The position numbers and the translations under genes were made by a program. The notes under the pieces were generated by a model. The model was not told where the DNA came from, did not search any database, and was given only the letters and a program-made list of their open reading frames with translations. This document shows positions 1 to 7,705 of a DNA stretch of 64,000 nucleotides, piece by piece (within the stretch, counting starts at the first letter, position 1; each line of letters starts with the position of its first letter). This stretch comes from Psychrobacter sp. GP33 (GTDB lineage Bacteria; Pseudomonadota; Gammaproteobacteria; Pseudomonadales; Moraxellaceae): the NCBI RefSeq assembly GCF_014119005.1, contig NZ_JACGYX010000002.1, positions 248,001 through 312,000 on the forward strand, given 5' to 3'.

Positions 1-1438
1 CACACCATCTCATGATGGTCGAAGTATAGTCACGGATAATCTTCCCTCTTGACTGTAAGATAACTTTACGACCGAGTAAATCTAACGCCTGAATACCAGT
101 CGTACCTTCGTACAAGGTAGCAATACGTGCATCACGGGCGATCAACTCCATGCCCCATTCTTTAATATAGCCGTGTCCGCCATAGATTTGCTGACCATGC
201 TTTGCTGCCTCAATACCAAGTTCTGTCAAGAAGCCTTTAAGAATAGGGGTATAGAAACCAAGCTTATCATCCCATTTTTCAAACTCAGCCTCATCGTTAT
301 TTACAATGCCTTGGGTCATCTTATCGGCATAACGCGCAGCATGATAAATCATCGAGCGACCACCTTCGGCAAAGGCTTTTTGAATCAGCAGCATACGGCG
401 CACATCGGCATGATGAATAATAGCATCGGCTACTTTATCAGGATCTTTCACTCCTGATAAGGCACGCATCGAGCGTCGATCTTTGGCATAAGGAAGGGCG
501 TTTTGGAAGGACAGTTCGGTATGCGCCAGCCCTTCGATACCGGTACCGATACGAGCGGTATTCATAAAGGTAAACATCGCCTTTAGACCTTTATTTGGCT
601 CACCAATCAAATAAGCTGTGGCATTATCAAAGTTCAATACGCACGTTGCTGAAGAGTGGATACCCATTTTATGTTCAATAGAACCACAAGCTACACCATT
701 ACGTTCGCCAATTTCACCTTCAGCATTTGGTAAAAATTTAGGCACAATAAATAATGAAATGCCACGTGTGCCTTCTGGTGCATCCGGTAGGCGTGCCAAC
801 ACGATGTGTATAATATTTTCAGTTAAATCATGTTCGCCACTTGAGATAAAAATCTTCGTTCCAGACAGTTTATAACTACCGTCACCTTGCGGAATGGCTT
901 TGGTCTTGACTTGACCCAAATCTGTACCGCACTGTGGCTCGGTCAAACACATAGTGCCTGCCCATGCGCCTTCTACCAATTTATGCAAATAGGTCTCTTT
1001 TTGCTCATCCGTGCCGTATTGCATCAAGGTATTGATACAACCGGTTGATAATCCTGGATACATCGCCCACGGCCAGTTTGCCGTACCGATGATTTCCGCT
1101 TTAATCAGGTTGATTGACATGGGCAAATTCATGCCACCGTACTCCTCAGGATAAGAAATACCATGCCAGCCGCCTTCCACAAACTGCTTGTACGCTTCTT
1201 TATAACCTTTTGGAGTAGTTACTACACCATTTTCAAAATGACAGCCTTCTTCGTCGCCGGTTTGATAAATAGGCAACAACACATCTTGAGCAAAATCTGC
1301 CATGCCTTGCAAAATCATATCGATGGTTTCAGGGTCGGCATTAGCACCATTGTCCAAGTCTTTATAATGCTTTTGAAAGTCAAATACGTCGTTAATTAAA
1401 AACTTAATGTCACGTAGTGGAGCTTTGTAAGTTAACAT
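1..1438 (-). CDS. acyl-CoA dehydrogenase, DmdC/AcdB-like long form (3' end cut by window edge)
   Basis: Flavoprotein that oxidises an acyl-CoA to the 2,3-enoyl-CoA, feeding electrons to ETF. About 479 N-terminal codons are visible; the family is usually near 600 residues, so the C-terminal helical domain lies off the left edge. The sequence starts MLTYKAPLRDIKFLINDV, typical of the long 'acyl-CoA dehydrogenase with C-terminal domain' subfamily. It contains the CLTEPQCGTDLG flavin/substrate motif, a GTKIFISSGEHDL segment and the YEGTTGIQALD motif whose Glu is the catalytic base in this subfamily. The ATG at 1438 matches the family start. The subfamily includes 3-methylmercaptopropionyl-CoA dehydrogenase, but the substrate cannot be told from sequence. 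No neighbour in the window forms an obvious operon with it. Confidence 0.93.
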   Translation of the reverse strand, partial: MLTYKAPLRDIKFLINDVFDFQKHYKDLDNGANADPETIDMILQGMADFAQDVLLPIYQTGDEEGCHFENGVVTTPKGYKEAYKQFVEGGWHGISYPEEYGGMNLPMSINLIKAEIIGTANWPWAMYPGLSTGCINTLMQYGTDEQKETYLHKLVEGAWAGTMCLTEPQCGTDLGQVKTKAIPQGDGSYKLSGTKIFISSGEHDLTENIIHIVLARLPDAPEGTRGISLFIVPKFLPNAEGEIGERNGVACGSIEHKMGIHSSATCVLNFDNATAYLIGEPNKGLKAMFTFMNTARIGTGIEGLAHTELSFQNALPYAKDRRSMRALSGVKDPDKVADAIIHHADVRRMLLIQKAFAEGGRSMIYHAARYADKMTQGIVNNDEAEFEKWDDKLGFYTPILKGFLTELGIEAAKHGQQIYGGHGYIKEWGMELIARDARIATLYEGTTGIQALDLLGRKVILQSRGKIIRDYTSTIMRWC

Positions 1439-1802
1439 AATGATTCTCTTTAATTGGTGGCAGTGGTCAATAGGTGCTAAGCGAATCCACATAAGTGTAT
1501 TTATTTTAATGGATTCAGTTAAATGCCTAAGACGGTTAGCTAAAAGTAATAAACGGTCGTATTAAAAATGATATATTTCTCTGTAAACATAATAACGTTG
1601 TGATAATGCCTTTTATAATAGGTCTTAAGATTTGCTTACTCTGTATATGCCTTACAGAGTTCTTGTTAGTATAGATTTTCTAGTTATACAAAACTACTAT
1701 AGTTAACTAATATTCATACCTTTTATAAATGTGTATTACTTTAAATTATAAATCAGTATTAGATAGACTAAAATCAAGTATCATCTATTAGGATTTTTGT
1801 AC
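1439..1802. other. intergenic region between divergent genes
   Basis: AT-rich divergent spacer of 364 bases between the acyl-CoA dehydrogenase and the FUSC protein. It must hold both promoters. I see no convincing consensus promoter, riboswitch or repeat in it. Confidence 0.5.
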
Positions 1803-2915
1803 ATGAGTACCTCGCAGACTTTGACCGCCCTTAAACGCCTAATTGATGGAGAGGTCACACATCTGCTCACGGTTAATAAAAGTCGTAGACCGTGGCATGT
1901 GCCCTTTATGGCGGCGATTGCCATCAGTGCACCGGTATTTGTGGGAGTCTACTTTGGAGATTTGCCGTCAGGTATAAAGGCATCATTGGGCGCGATGGTG
2001 ATATTGAATTTACCATTAGTAGGCAAACTGCCGTATCGAATAGTGACCATGCTGGCATGGAGCTTTGCTATGTCGCTATGTTTTGCGCTTGGACTGATTG
2101 CTCAGCAAGTACCTATTTTAAGATTGCCTGTTTTTACCGTAGTATCCTTTGTTGTGGTGTTATTGGGGCGTTATTATCGGCAGCCGCCACCGTCAGGGTT
2201 GTTTATTATGATGGCGATGGCGATTGCGCTTTTTATTCCATTGCCCTTAGCACAAGTTTTGCCAGCAACAGGTATGGTACTGCTGGGCAGTAGCTTTGCG
2301 GTTATTATGGCGCTATTTTATTCGCTGTTTTTAGTTCTTACGCGCCCTGTATTGCCAGCGCCAAGCTATGCTTATGAGCCAGATACCATTAGCGAAAGTC
2401 TGATTGTGACGGCTTTTGTGAGCTTAACTTTGTTACTGGCCATGACTCTTGAGATGTCCAATCCTTATTGGGCAGCGGTGAGCTGTTTTATTATTATCCA
2501 AGGAATTCATCTGCGTACGATATGGATCAAGCAGTTGCACCGTTTGCTTGGAACGATGGTTGGTATTGGGCTGGCAAGTTGGATGCTATCGTGGGGATTG
2601 TCGGCGTGGGGCGTGGCAACGGCATTATTGGTTATGATTTTGAGTATTGAGTCGTTGATTGATCGCCATTATGGGCTTGCGGTGATATTTATCACACCAT
2701 TGACGATATTTATTGCCGAATATGGCAGTGGTCTGCCGCTTGTGCCTGAGATGTATGCTGAGATTATTCAGGCGCGGCTGTTTGATACCGCGCTTGGTTG
2801 TCTGATGGGATTAAGTGGTGGGTTGGCAATGCATTCAACTGCCCTGAGAACACCACTGCGCCGATTTGAACATTGGTTACTCAACCAATTTGATGATAAT
2901 AAAAACATGGGTTAG
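1803..2915 (+). CDS. FUSC-family inner-membrane protein (aromatic acid exporter/DUF2955-like)
   Basis: Predicted polytopic inner-membrane protein of about 370 residues with two blocks of hydrophobic helices (roughly residues 35-185 and 205-345) separated by a short polar linker rich in P and E (LPAPSYAYEPDTISES). This twofold FUSC-like architecture is seen in putative exporters of aromatic acids and drugs. The second block contains MSNPYWAAVSCFII, a typical FUSC motif. A TTG lies two codons upstream, but the ATG at 1803 has an AGGA ribosome site about 9 bases ahead, so it is preferred. The stop overlaps the aroE stop on the other strand. Substrate unknown. Confidence 0.8.
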   Translation: MSTSQTLTALKRLIDGEVTHLLTVNKSRRPWHVPFMAAIAISAPVFVGVYFGDLPSGIKASLGAMVILNLPLVGKLPYRIVTMLAWSFAMSLCFALGLIAQQVPILRLPVFTVVSFVVVLLGRYYRQPPPSGLFIMMAMAIALFIPLPLAQVLPATGMVLLGSSFAVIMALFYSLFLVLTRPVLPAPSYAYEPDTISESLIVTAFVSLTLLLAMTLEMSNPYWAAVSCFIIIQGIHLRTIWIKQLHRLLGTMVGIGLASWMLSWGLSAWGVATALLVMILSIESLIDRHYGLAVIFITPLTIFIAEYGSGLPLVPEMYAEIIQARLFDTALGCLMGLSGGLAMHSTALRTPLRRFEHWLLNQFDDNKNMG

Positions 2916-3820
2916 GTGGATTGGTTTTTCAGTATCGTCGTTGCCTGCGTGACATCAATGGTATGACCTGTCCAACGCTCAAAACTAAGTGCGGCTTGCC
3001 CAATCAGCATTCCATAACCGTCAGAGATTTGCGCGCCACGATCGGTAAAATGCTGTAAAAATGGCAACTCGCGCCCGTACATCATATCGTATGCCTGATT
3101 ACAGCTTAAGTGGGCAGATAAAGGCAGCGTATCGCCACTCAGCCCGATAGAGGTGGCATTAATAATCACATCAAAATGTCCTGATAACTCTGTTGTCGTG
3201 CAGCTGGTTATTTTATGCGCATCAATACTTGGGCTTGCTACGCTTAGCTCCGCTACCAAGTCTGCGGCTTTACTCATGGTACGATTGGCAATGGTTAGTG
3301 TCTCAATACCGGCTTGAATCAAAGGCAGTATCGTCCCGCGCGCTGCACCACCTGCACCAATAAGCGCTACGCGTGCGCCTTGAAGCTGCCAGCCTAAGCT
3401 TTTGATATGATTGACCAAGCCTTGTCCATCGGTATTATCACCATACAGCGCCTCGTTGACCGCTGCGCCATTGTTCAGCATATCCTGATTTAATAACAAC
3501 GTATTGACGGCACCGGCAATACGCGCATGTTCAGACACACCGCCCTGCGCCAAACACAGATCGTAAGCCAGCTGCTTAAAGGGCACGGTAACATTTGCAC
3601 CCACACCGCCGCCTTGAAAAAATGCCTCAACCACCGCAGTAAAGCTTGCAGCATCATCGGGGCAATATTGACGCCCATAACGGATAGCACAGCCTGTTTG
3701 GTTAGCGAATACCTCATGAATCTCAGGGGATTTACTGTGGGCAATCGGATTGCCAATAACGATAAAGTGCTGCATAGCTTGGGTCATAGTTGTTTCGCTC
3801 ATCATGCGTGATTTACTCAT
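2912..3820 (-). CDS. aroE: shikimate dehydrogenase
   Basis: NADP-dependent reduction of 3-dehydroshikimate to shikimate, the fourth step of the chorismate pathway. The N-terminal substrate domain has GNPIAHSKSPEIH and GVGANVTVPFKQLA with the catalytic Lys; the Rossmann part has GAGGAARGTILPLI and ANRTMSKA for NADP; the C-terminal DGYGMLIGQAALSFERW block is also typical. The start is uncertain: in-frame Met codons at 3820, 3805, 3802, 3787 and 3775 all lack a good ribosome site, and family alignment favours one of the last two (about 288-291 residues). The gene is convergent with the FUSC gene, the two stop codons overlapping. It is alone on its strand here, so probably its own transcription unit. 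Confidence 0.96.
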   Translation of the reverse strand: MSKSRMMSETTMTQAMQHFIVIGNPIAHSKSPEIHEVFANQTGCAIRYGRQYCPDDAASFTAVVEAFFQGGGVGANVTVPFKQLAYDLCLAQGGVSEHARIAGAVNTLLLNQDMLNNGAAVNEALYGDNTDGQGLVNHIKSLGWQLQGARVALIGAGGAARGTILPLIQAGIETLTIANRTMSKAADLVAELSVASPSIDAHKITSCTTTELSGHFDVIINATSIGLSGDTLPLSAHLSCNQAYDMMYGRELPFLQHFTDRGAQISDGYGMLIGQAALSFERWTGHTIDVTQATTILKNQST

Positions 3821-4222
3821 TGTAAATGAATGATAGCACTATAAAAATACTGACGGTGCTGCTTGCTGAATATTGATAATGGAGTAAGTGTTTTTTAATA
3901 AAAAATCACTAGCAAAATCTTTATAGCTTCCCTAAACAGTATATCAAATAAGCGCTGAACAAGGTTCTTAACAAATTTGTATCGCCTGCGATTGTTACGC
4001 GTAACGTAAAGGCTAGTCAATGGCTGAGCAGTTGGGTACACTATAAAATATCTTGATTTAACCATTGCCAGTGCTAATTATCAATTAATAAAACCAAGTA
4101 TTAAAATTGAGCAATAAAGCTGTGCAATCCCTAAAAACCCTTTTATACCTATCCTTATTGGCAGCGATATACGTTTGCTAATATTATTTAGGGATTCCTA
4201 TAATACTGTGAGTAAATGATCC
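3821..4222. other. intergenic region upstream of lipoprotein gene
   Basis: Divergent spacer of 402 bases. It holds a perfect 12-bp palindrome, GTTACGCGTAAC (3994-4005), of unknown role, and a promoter-like pair near 4175-4204. No ORF, RNA gene or riboswitch recognised. Confidence 0.5.
4175..4204 (+). promoter_or_regulatory. candidate sigma-70 promoter
   Basis: TTGCTA (4175-4180) and a perfect TATAAT (4199-4204) are separated by 18 bases, just upstream of the lipoprotein start at 4223. This would give a very short leader. Confidence 0.4.
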
Positions 4223-4909
4223 ATGCGGAATAACATCCTACAGAATGTTGTGATCGGTATCACCATGATAGCGGGCGTATCCTTAAGCGCGTGTGATAGC
4301 GCAAATCAGTCCGTCGGCGATGTGGCAGCAGACAGTACCGAGCAAAGTACTGAAAAAGAGCCATTGGCCTCTCGCTCTGCTGCTGATGCTGATTTAGATG
4401 GGGCTACAGTTGGACAAGGTACACCAGTCAATTATGACTTATCGACATGGAGCAAAGACAGTGTTGAGACGCTGACTATTCAAGATTTTGATAAGATAAA
4501 AGCTACTTTTGGTAAGGTTATGAGTACAGATGAGAATAGTCTAGACTATGCCAGTAATCCTGCAACTAAATACCGTTTCATGGATACCGATGCGCCTTAC
4601 TTAGACCTTATCGACTCTACCAAATATCTGGAAGTAGGCTGGTATTTCGCCAATCCAACTGACACTGAAAAAGAAAAAGAGCTGAGCCGTGCTCACGCCA
4701 AAAAAGCATATAAATTGGCACGGCAACTGATGGGTGACGATGGCGGTAAAGTACTTGCAGACATGTTGAACGGTCAAATTATCAAAAACAAAACGATTGG
4801 TGGTCAAAAAATAGAACTGGCAAAATGCGAGTTTTATAGCTGTATGCTCGTGCTCAATAAGTCAGAGGCGGAAGCTGCAGTCGTCGAGCCAGACGCAAAA
4901 AGTAAATAA
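4223..4909 (+). CDS. putative lipoprotein of unknown function
   Basis: A 228-residue protein with a type II signal peptide: basic MRNN start, hydrophobic stretch to residue 23, and lipobox LSAC with Cys24, so probably membrane-anchored. Asp25 after the Cys is the classical inner-membrane retention residue. Residues 25-70 are polar and probably disordered; the rest looks globular, with a Lys/Glu-rich helix around residues 150-175 (TEKEKELSRAHAKKAYKLAR) and two Cys near the end (KCEFYSCML) that could form a disulfide. I do not recognise the family. It precedes pabC by about 70 bases, but no translational coupling is seen. Confidence 0.75.
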   Translation: MRNNILQNVVIGITMIAGVSLSACDSANQSVGDVAADSTEQSTEKEPLASRSAADADLDGATVGQGTPVNYDLSTWSKDSVETLTIQDFDKIKATFGKVMSTDENSLDYASNPATKYRFMDTDAPYLDLIDSTKYLEVGWYFANPTDTEKEKELSRAHAKKAYKLARQLMGDDGGKVLADMLNGQIIKNKTIGGQKIELAKCEFYSCMLVLNKSEAEAAVVEPDAKSK

Positions 4910-4977
4910 ATGTCACAATTCGTAGATGATCACTCCTCAGTCATAAGCTATTCAAAATAATTGGTAACCGCTAATTA

Positions 4978-5895
4978 ATGATAAATAATTCTGACGGCTG
5001 GATATGCTTGCAATCCCGAGAGTCGCAATGTGCAAATAATGTCAGTCTTGATAATCGTGGGCTGGCATATGGCGATGGGTTTTTTACTACGATGGGCGTG
5101 ATAGATGGCGTAATATTATGGCAAGATTATCATCGTCAGCGTATCGATTCTCATGCAATAGCCTTACAGTTTAACCTTGATAGCCATGCTTTATTATTAA
5201 AATTGCAAACCCATGCTCAAACGTTGGAGCAAGGTATGCTAAAACTTATTATCACTCGGGCTGCGCAAGCGATACGCGGCTATGGATTTTTACCCTGTGT
5301 ATCTGGTAGTGCCTGCGAGATATGGCTAAAAATAACTGCAATGACTATCACCACACCCGAACATTGGCAGCTGCCCGATGGTCTAATAGTGCCCTTGCAG
5401 CCTGCCATATCTGCGGTGTGTCTAACTGCACAACTTGCTTGCCTACCTGCACCACTTGCTGGACTAAAAAGCTTAAACCGTTTAGACAATGTGCTGGCAA
5501 GTGGCGAGCTACAGGGTATTAATCAGACAGCACCGAATCTTGATAAAAAATTTGGTGAAGGCTTGGTGTGTGATATGACTGGGCGCTGGATTGAGGGCAC
5601 GATGAGCAATGTGTTTTATCGTCTCAATTCTCAAAAACAAACTTCCGATACAGCAGAACAATCCGACACTACCCAATGGTTTACGCCGCCGCTTGACTGT
5701 TCCGGTGTTCATGGCGTGATGCGCGCGGTTATCTTAGATGGATTTGCAACGTCTGCGACACCGATTATGGAACGACCGCTGATGGATGAGGATTTGCCTT
5801 ATTTATCACAACTATTTTTTTGTAATGCACTGCGCGGTGTGATGCCAGTGAGTTCGCTAAGATTGCTGACGGGTGAAATAATCAATTTTGCATAA
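4978..5895 (+). CDS. pabC: aminodeoxychorismate lyase
   Basis: Fold-type IV PLP enzyme converting 4-amino-4-deoxychorismate to p-aminobenzoate plus pyruvate, for folate. Family marks are NRGLAYGDGFFTTMGV near the N-terminus, the PLP-Lys region GLKSLNRLDNV (Lys in LKSLNRL), GEGLVCDMTGRWIEGTMSNVF, and a C-terminal FFCNALRGVMPV. At 305 residues it is slightly longer than the E. coli enzyme (269), with a Gln/Ser/Thr-rich insertion around residues 220-235. In most gammaproteobacteria pabC is followed directly by mltG and tmk; here three accessory genes separate them. No clear ribosome site precedes the ATG. Confidence 0.9.
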   Translation: MINNSDGWICLQSRESQCANNVSLDNRGLAYGDGFFTTMGVIDGVILWQDYHRQRIDSHAIALQFNLDSHALLLKLQTHAQTLEQGMLKLIITRAAQAIRGYGFLPCVSGSACEIWLKITAMTITTPEHWQLPDGLIVPLQPAISAVCLTAQLACLPAPLAGLKSLNRLDNVLASGELQGINQTAPNLDKKFGEGLVCDMTGRWIEGTMSNVFYRLNSQKQTSDTAEQSDTTQWFTPPLDCSGVHGVMRAVILDGFATSATPIMERPLMDEDLPYLSQLFFCNALRGVMPVSSLRLLTGEIINFA

Positions 5896-5900
5896 GCATT

Positions 5901-6089
5901 TTATTCAACAACTTCAAATTCCGTACTCTGATAATCTTCTGAACCTAAAACAACTTCTTTATTTTGATAAAGTGCTTGAACATTTAATAGGGCGCTTTGC
6001 TCGTCGTTAGCATTAACCTTAATCACTCTGCTTAAAGTTTCCGTTATTTCTATATAAAAAATACTTTTTACGGTTACTGCTTTATTCAT
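5901..6089 (-). CDS. DpnD/PcfM-like small protein
   Basis: About 62 residues from the ATG at 6089; an upstream TTG would give 75 but is a poorer start. The body reads FYIEITETLSRVIKV, then NANDEQSALLNVQALY, NKEVVLGSEDYQSTEFEV. This matches, from memory, the DpnD–PcfM C-terminal family (I/V-E-I-T-E-T-L-x-R, then a helix with A-L-x-x-V, then E-x-V-L-x-x-E-D-Y/F). DpnD is the small protein of unknown function encoded with the DpnI endonuclease in Streptococcus pneumoniae. A DpnI homologue lies 760 bases away, on the same strand but separated by an opposite-strand gene, which supports the identification. Biochemical role unknown. Confidence 0.75.
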   Translation of the reverse strand: MNKAVTVKSIFYIEITETLSRVIKVNANDEQSALLNVQALYQNKEVVLGSEDYQSTEFEVVE

Positions 6090-6226
6090 GTCTATGCGCT
6101 CGCAAACTTTAATACTATTTATTGGCAATATTATCTCACCTTATTATTGGGGCGACTCAAAAGAAGTGATCGTCTTTTGTTACGCAGGCTTGTGTCAGCA
6201 GGAAAATCGATCAATGATTATTTTAT

Positions 6227-6250
6227 AAAGGAGAACGTTTTAAAGGAGAG
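6227..6250 (+). promoter_or_regulatory. duplicated Shine-Dalgarno sequence
   Basis: Two near-identical purine runs, AAAGGAGAA starting at 6227 and AAAGGAGAG starting at 6242, precede the ATG at 6257. The second is well spaced (8 bases from GGAG). The first has no ATG after it. Confidence 0.6.
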
Positions 6251-6256
6251 ATATCG

Positions 6257-6835
6257 ATGCGCTCAATTTATCGCTTGAGTTATAAAGAAGAACGACTGCC
6301 ACTTCCCATTCGTCGATTATTAATTTTCAATGAAATTTGCCATAAGGCGAAACATAAACCTAATAAAGTTGTTCATTTATTACCGCATACCAAACAGGCA
6401 TTTGGGGTCATGTATTTGCAAGACTACAAAAAATATATCGCCTACGGTGGTATGTTTGAATATGCGCATTTACGGCGTGATGTGGTCAAGCAAGGCGTGC
6501 ATCGTTTACCGCATTATGAATATATAATGTGCGCCATTACTATAAAACGGCAAGCTTTCACCAAACCTGTGCGCACACCCGTTGAGCTGCTCTGGTACTG
6601 GCAAGATTATGTCAAGAATAGACGCTATACCTATTTAGATATTGATGAACAGCCCTTTTTTCCTGTCAATGACGAGTTGGAAATAGAGTATCCGCCTCAT
6701 CGTTATCATGAACGTTTGGTCGCTTGCGAATATCTACCGCTTTGGGATGAGCAAAAAACGCTAACGACACCGGCTTATAAGGATAAAAAAGGAAAGTTGC
6801 GCCCTAAAGGCTATCCTGAAAAACGCTTAATATAA
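6257..6835 (+). CDS. hypothetical protein in the DpnI/DpnD island
   Basis: A 192-residue basic, Tyr-rich protein that I do not recognise. It begins MRSIYRLSYKEERLPLPIRR and contains a His/Lys/Arg-rich patch (CHKAKHKPNKVVHLLPHTK), an aromatic middle (VELLWYWQDYVKNRRYTYLD), an acidic-aromatic stretch (IEYPPHRYHERL) and a Lys/Pro-rich tail. No signal peptide or membrane segment. The basic character would suit nucleic-acid binding, but this is inference. It has a strong AAAGGAGAG ribosome site, is divergent from the DpnD-like gene and convergent with the DpnI gene, its stop lying about 10 bases from the DpnI stop. The placement suggests it came with the restriction island. Confidence 0.7.
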   Translation: MRSIYRLSYKEERLPLPIRRLLIFNEICHKAKHKPNKVVHLLPHTKQAFGVMYLQDYKKYIAYGGMFEYAHLRRDVVKQGVHRLPHYEYIMCAITIKRQAFTKPVRTPVELLWYWQDYVKNRRYTYLDIDEQPFFPVNDELEIEYPPHRYHERLVACEYLPLWDEQKTLTTPAYKDKKGKLRPKGYPEKRLI

Positions 6836-6845
6836 GCCGTAGTAT

Positions 6846-7610
6846 TTATTTTATTTTTCGATAATGTCCACGCGCTAAAAACTCAATAATGCCTTTATCG
6901 CGTAGCACTTGTAATTGCTGACGGATTTTATCTTGAATGTGATGATTATCAGGATATTTGCCTTTTAGCTCGTCAACAAAATGATAGACTTGTTGTAAAG
7001 TAAACTGCTCATCAAGTCTATCAATGCACTGCCAAACATCTAATGTCCAACCACGCGCTCGCTGCGTTTGTGCGCGTAGAAATATCGTTTGCTGGAATTG
7101 TTGGCTGACAATATTTTTTGCGATAATTTCCTGATTTTTAACCAAAAACACCTTGCCCGATTCAGGTACTTTGCGCAAATCAATATTGCAGCCAACCCAG
7201 CCAGCGCGCTTTGCCGTGATTGATAATGGCTTACGTTTAACAATCATATCTTGCTTAAAAAAATGTTTGGGAATGATTAAAAAGTTATTGACGCTCAGCT
7301 CTTTTGAATACGTTAAAAAGAAAAAGCTAGGGTTATCGTCACTATTGAGACGCTGCATCATGGTGTCATACGTGCCATCATTAATAATATGGCTCAGTGT
7401 GCCTTTTTTACTTTTAAGCTCATATTGCTCAGCACAACTGGGGCAATAAAAATCAGCGACAGGTTGATTGTTGGCAAATTCGGATAATGACGGTGTATTG
7501 CAATTGGGACAATAGCCATTATTTTTGACCCAATCTTCACTCAGCACGCGAATGATTTGTGACGGTGAGCGATAGTTCTCTGCCAGTTTTTTATTAAAAT
7601 GTAGATTCAT
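6846..7610 (-). CDS. dpnI: DpnI-type methyl-directed restriction endonuclease (type IIM)
   Basis: A 254-residue protein, the same length as pneumococcal DpnI, which cuts GATC when the adenine is methylated. The N-terminal PD-(D/E)XK nuclease has Asp53 in PVADFYC and Glu64/Lys66 in YELKSKKG, at the catalytic positions I recall for DpnI. Four zinc-binding Cys are present (Cys34/37 in YCPNC; Cys56/59 in YCPSC). Other shared blocks are RAGWVGCNIDL, FFFLTYSKE and the C-terminal winged helix with HIQDKIRQQLQVLRDKGIIEF. No methyltransferase is encoded nearby, as expected for an enzyme that attacks only methylated DNA; the host should lack Dam-type GATC methylation. Its G+C is low (18 of 60 bases at 7261-7320) compared with mltG, a sign of transfer. 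No Shine-Dalgarno sequence is visible. Confidence 0.95.
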   Translation of the reverse strand: MNLHFNKKLAENYRSPSQIIRVLSEDWVKNNGYCPNCNTPSLSEFANNQPVADFYCPSCAEQYELKSKKGTLSHIINDGTYDTMMQRLNSDDNPSFFFLTYSKELSVNNFLIIPKHFFKQDMIVKRKPLSITAKRAGWVGCNIDLRKVPESGKVFLVKNQEIIAKNIVSQQFQQTIFLRAQTQRARGWTLDVWQCIDRLDEQFTLQQVYHFVDELKGKYPDNHHIQDKIRQQLQVLRDKGIIEFLARGHYRKIK

Positions 7611-7705
7611 AAATTAATGCCATTTTATTAACGTCTTATCAAATAATATTGAAAAGCACACGGTTCAGTGCTAAATTCTAGCAAACTTCTGCCCTATGAG
7701 TCGCC

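Noticed and set aside
1..1438. DMSP demethylation pathway (DmdB at 47012-48676 plus DmdC)
   Set aside because: The two genes match the long acyl-CoA dehydrogenase and medium-chain ligase clades, but they are 46 kb apart, and no dmdA or dmdD is present; general fatty-acid roles are equally likely.
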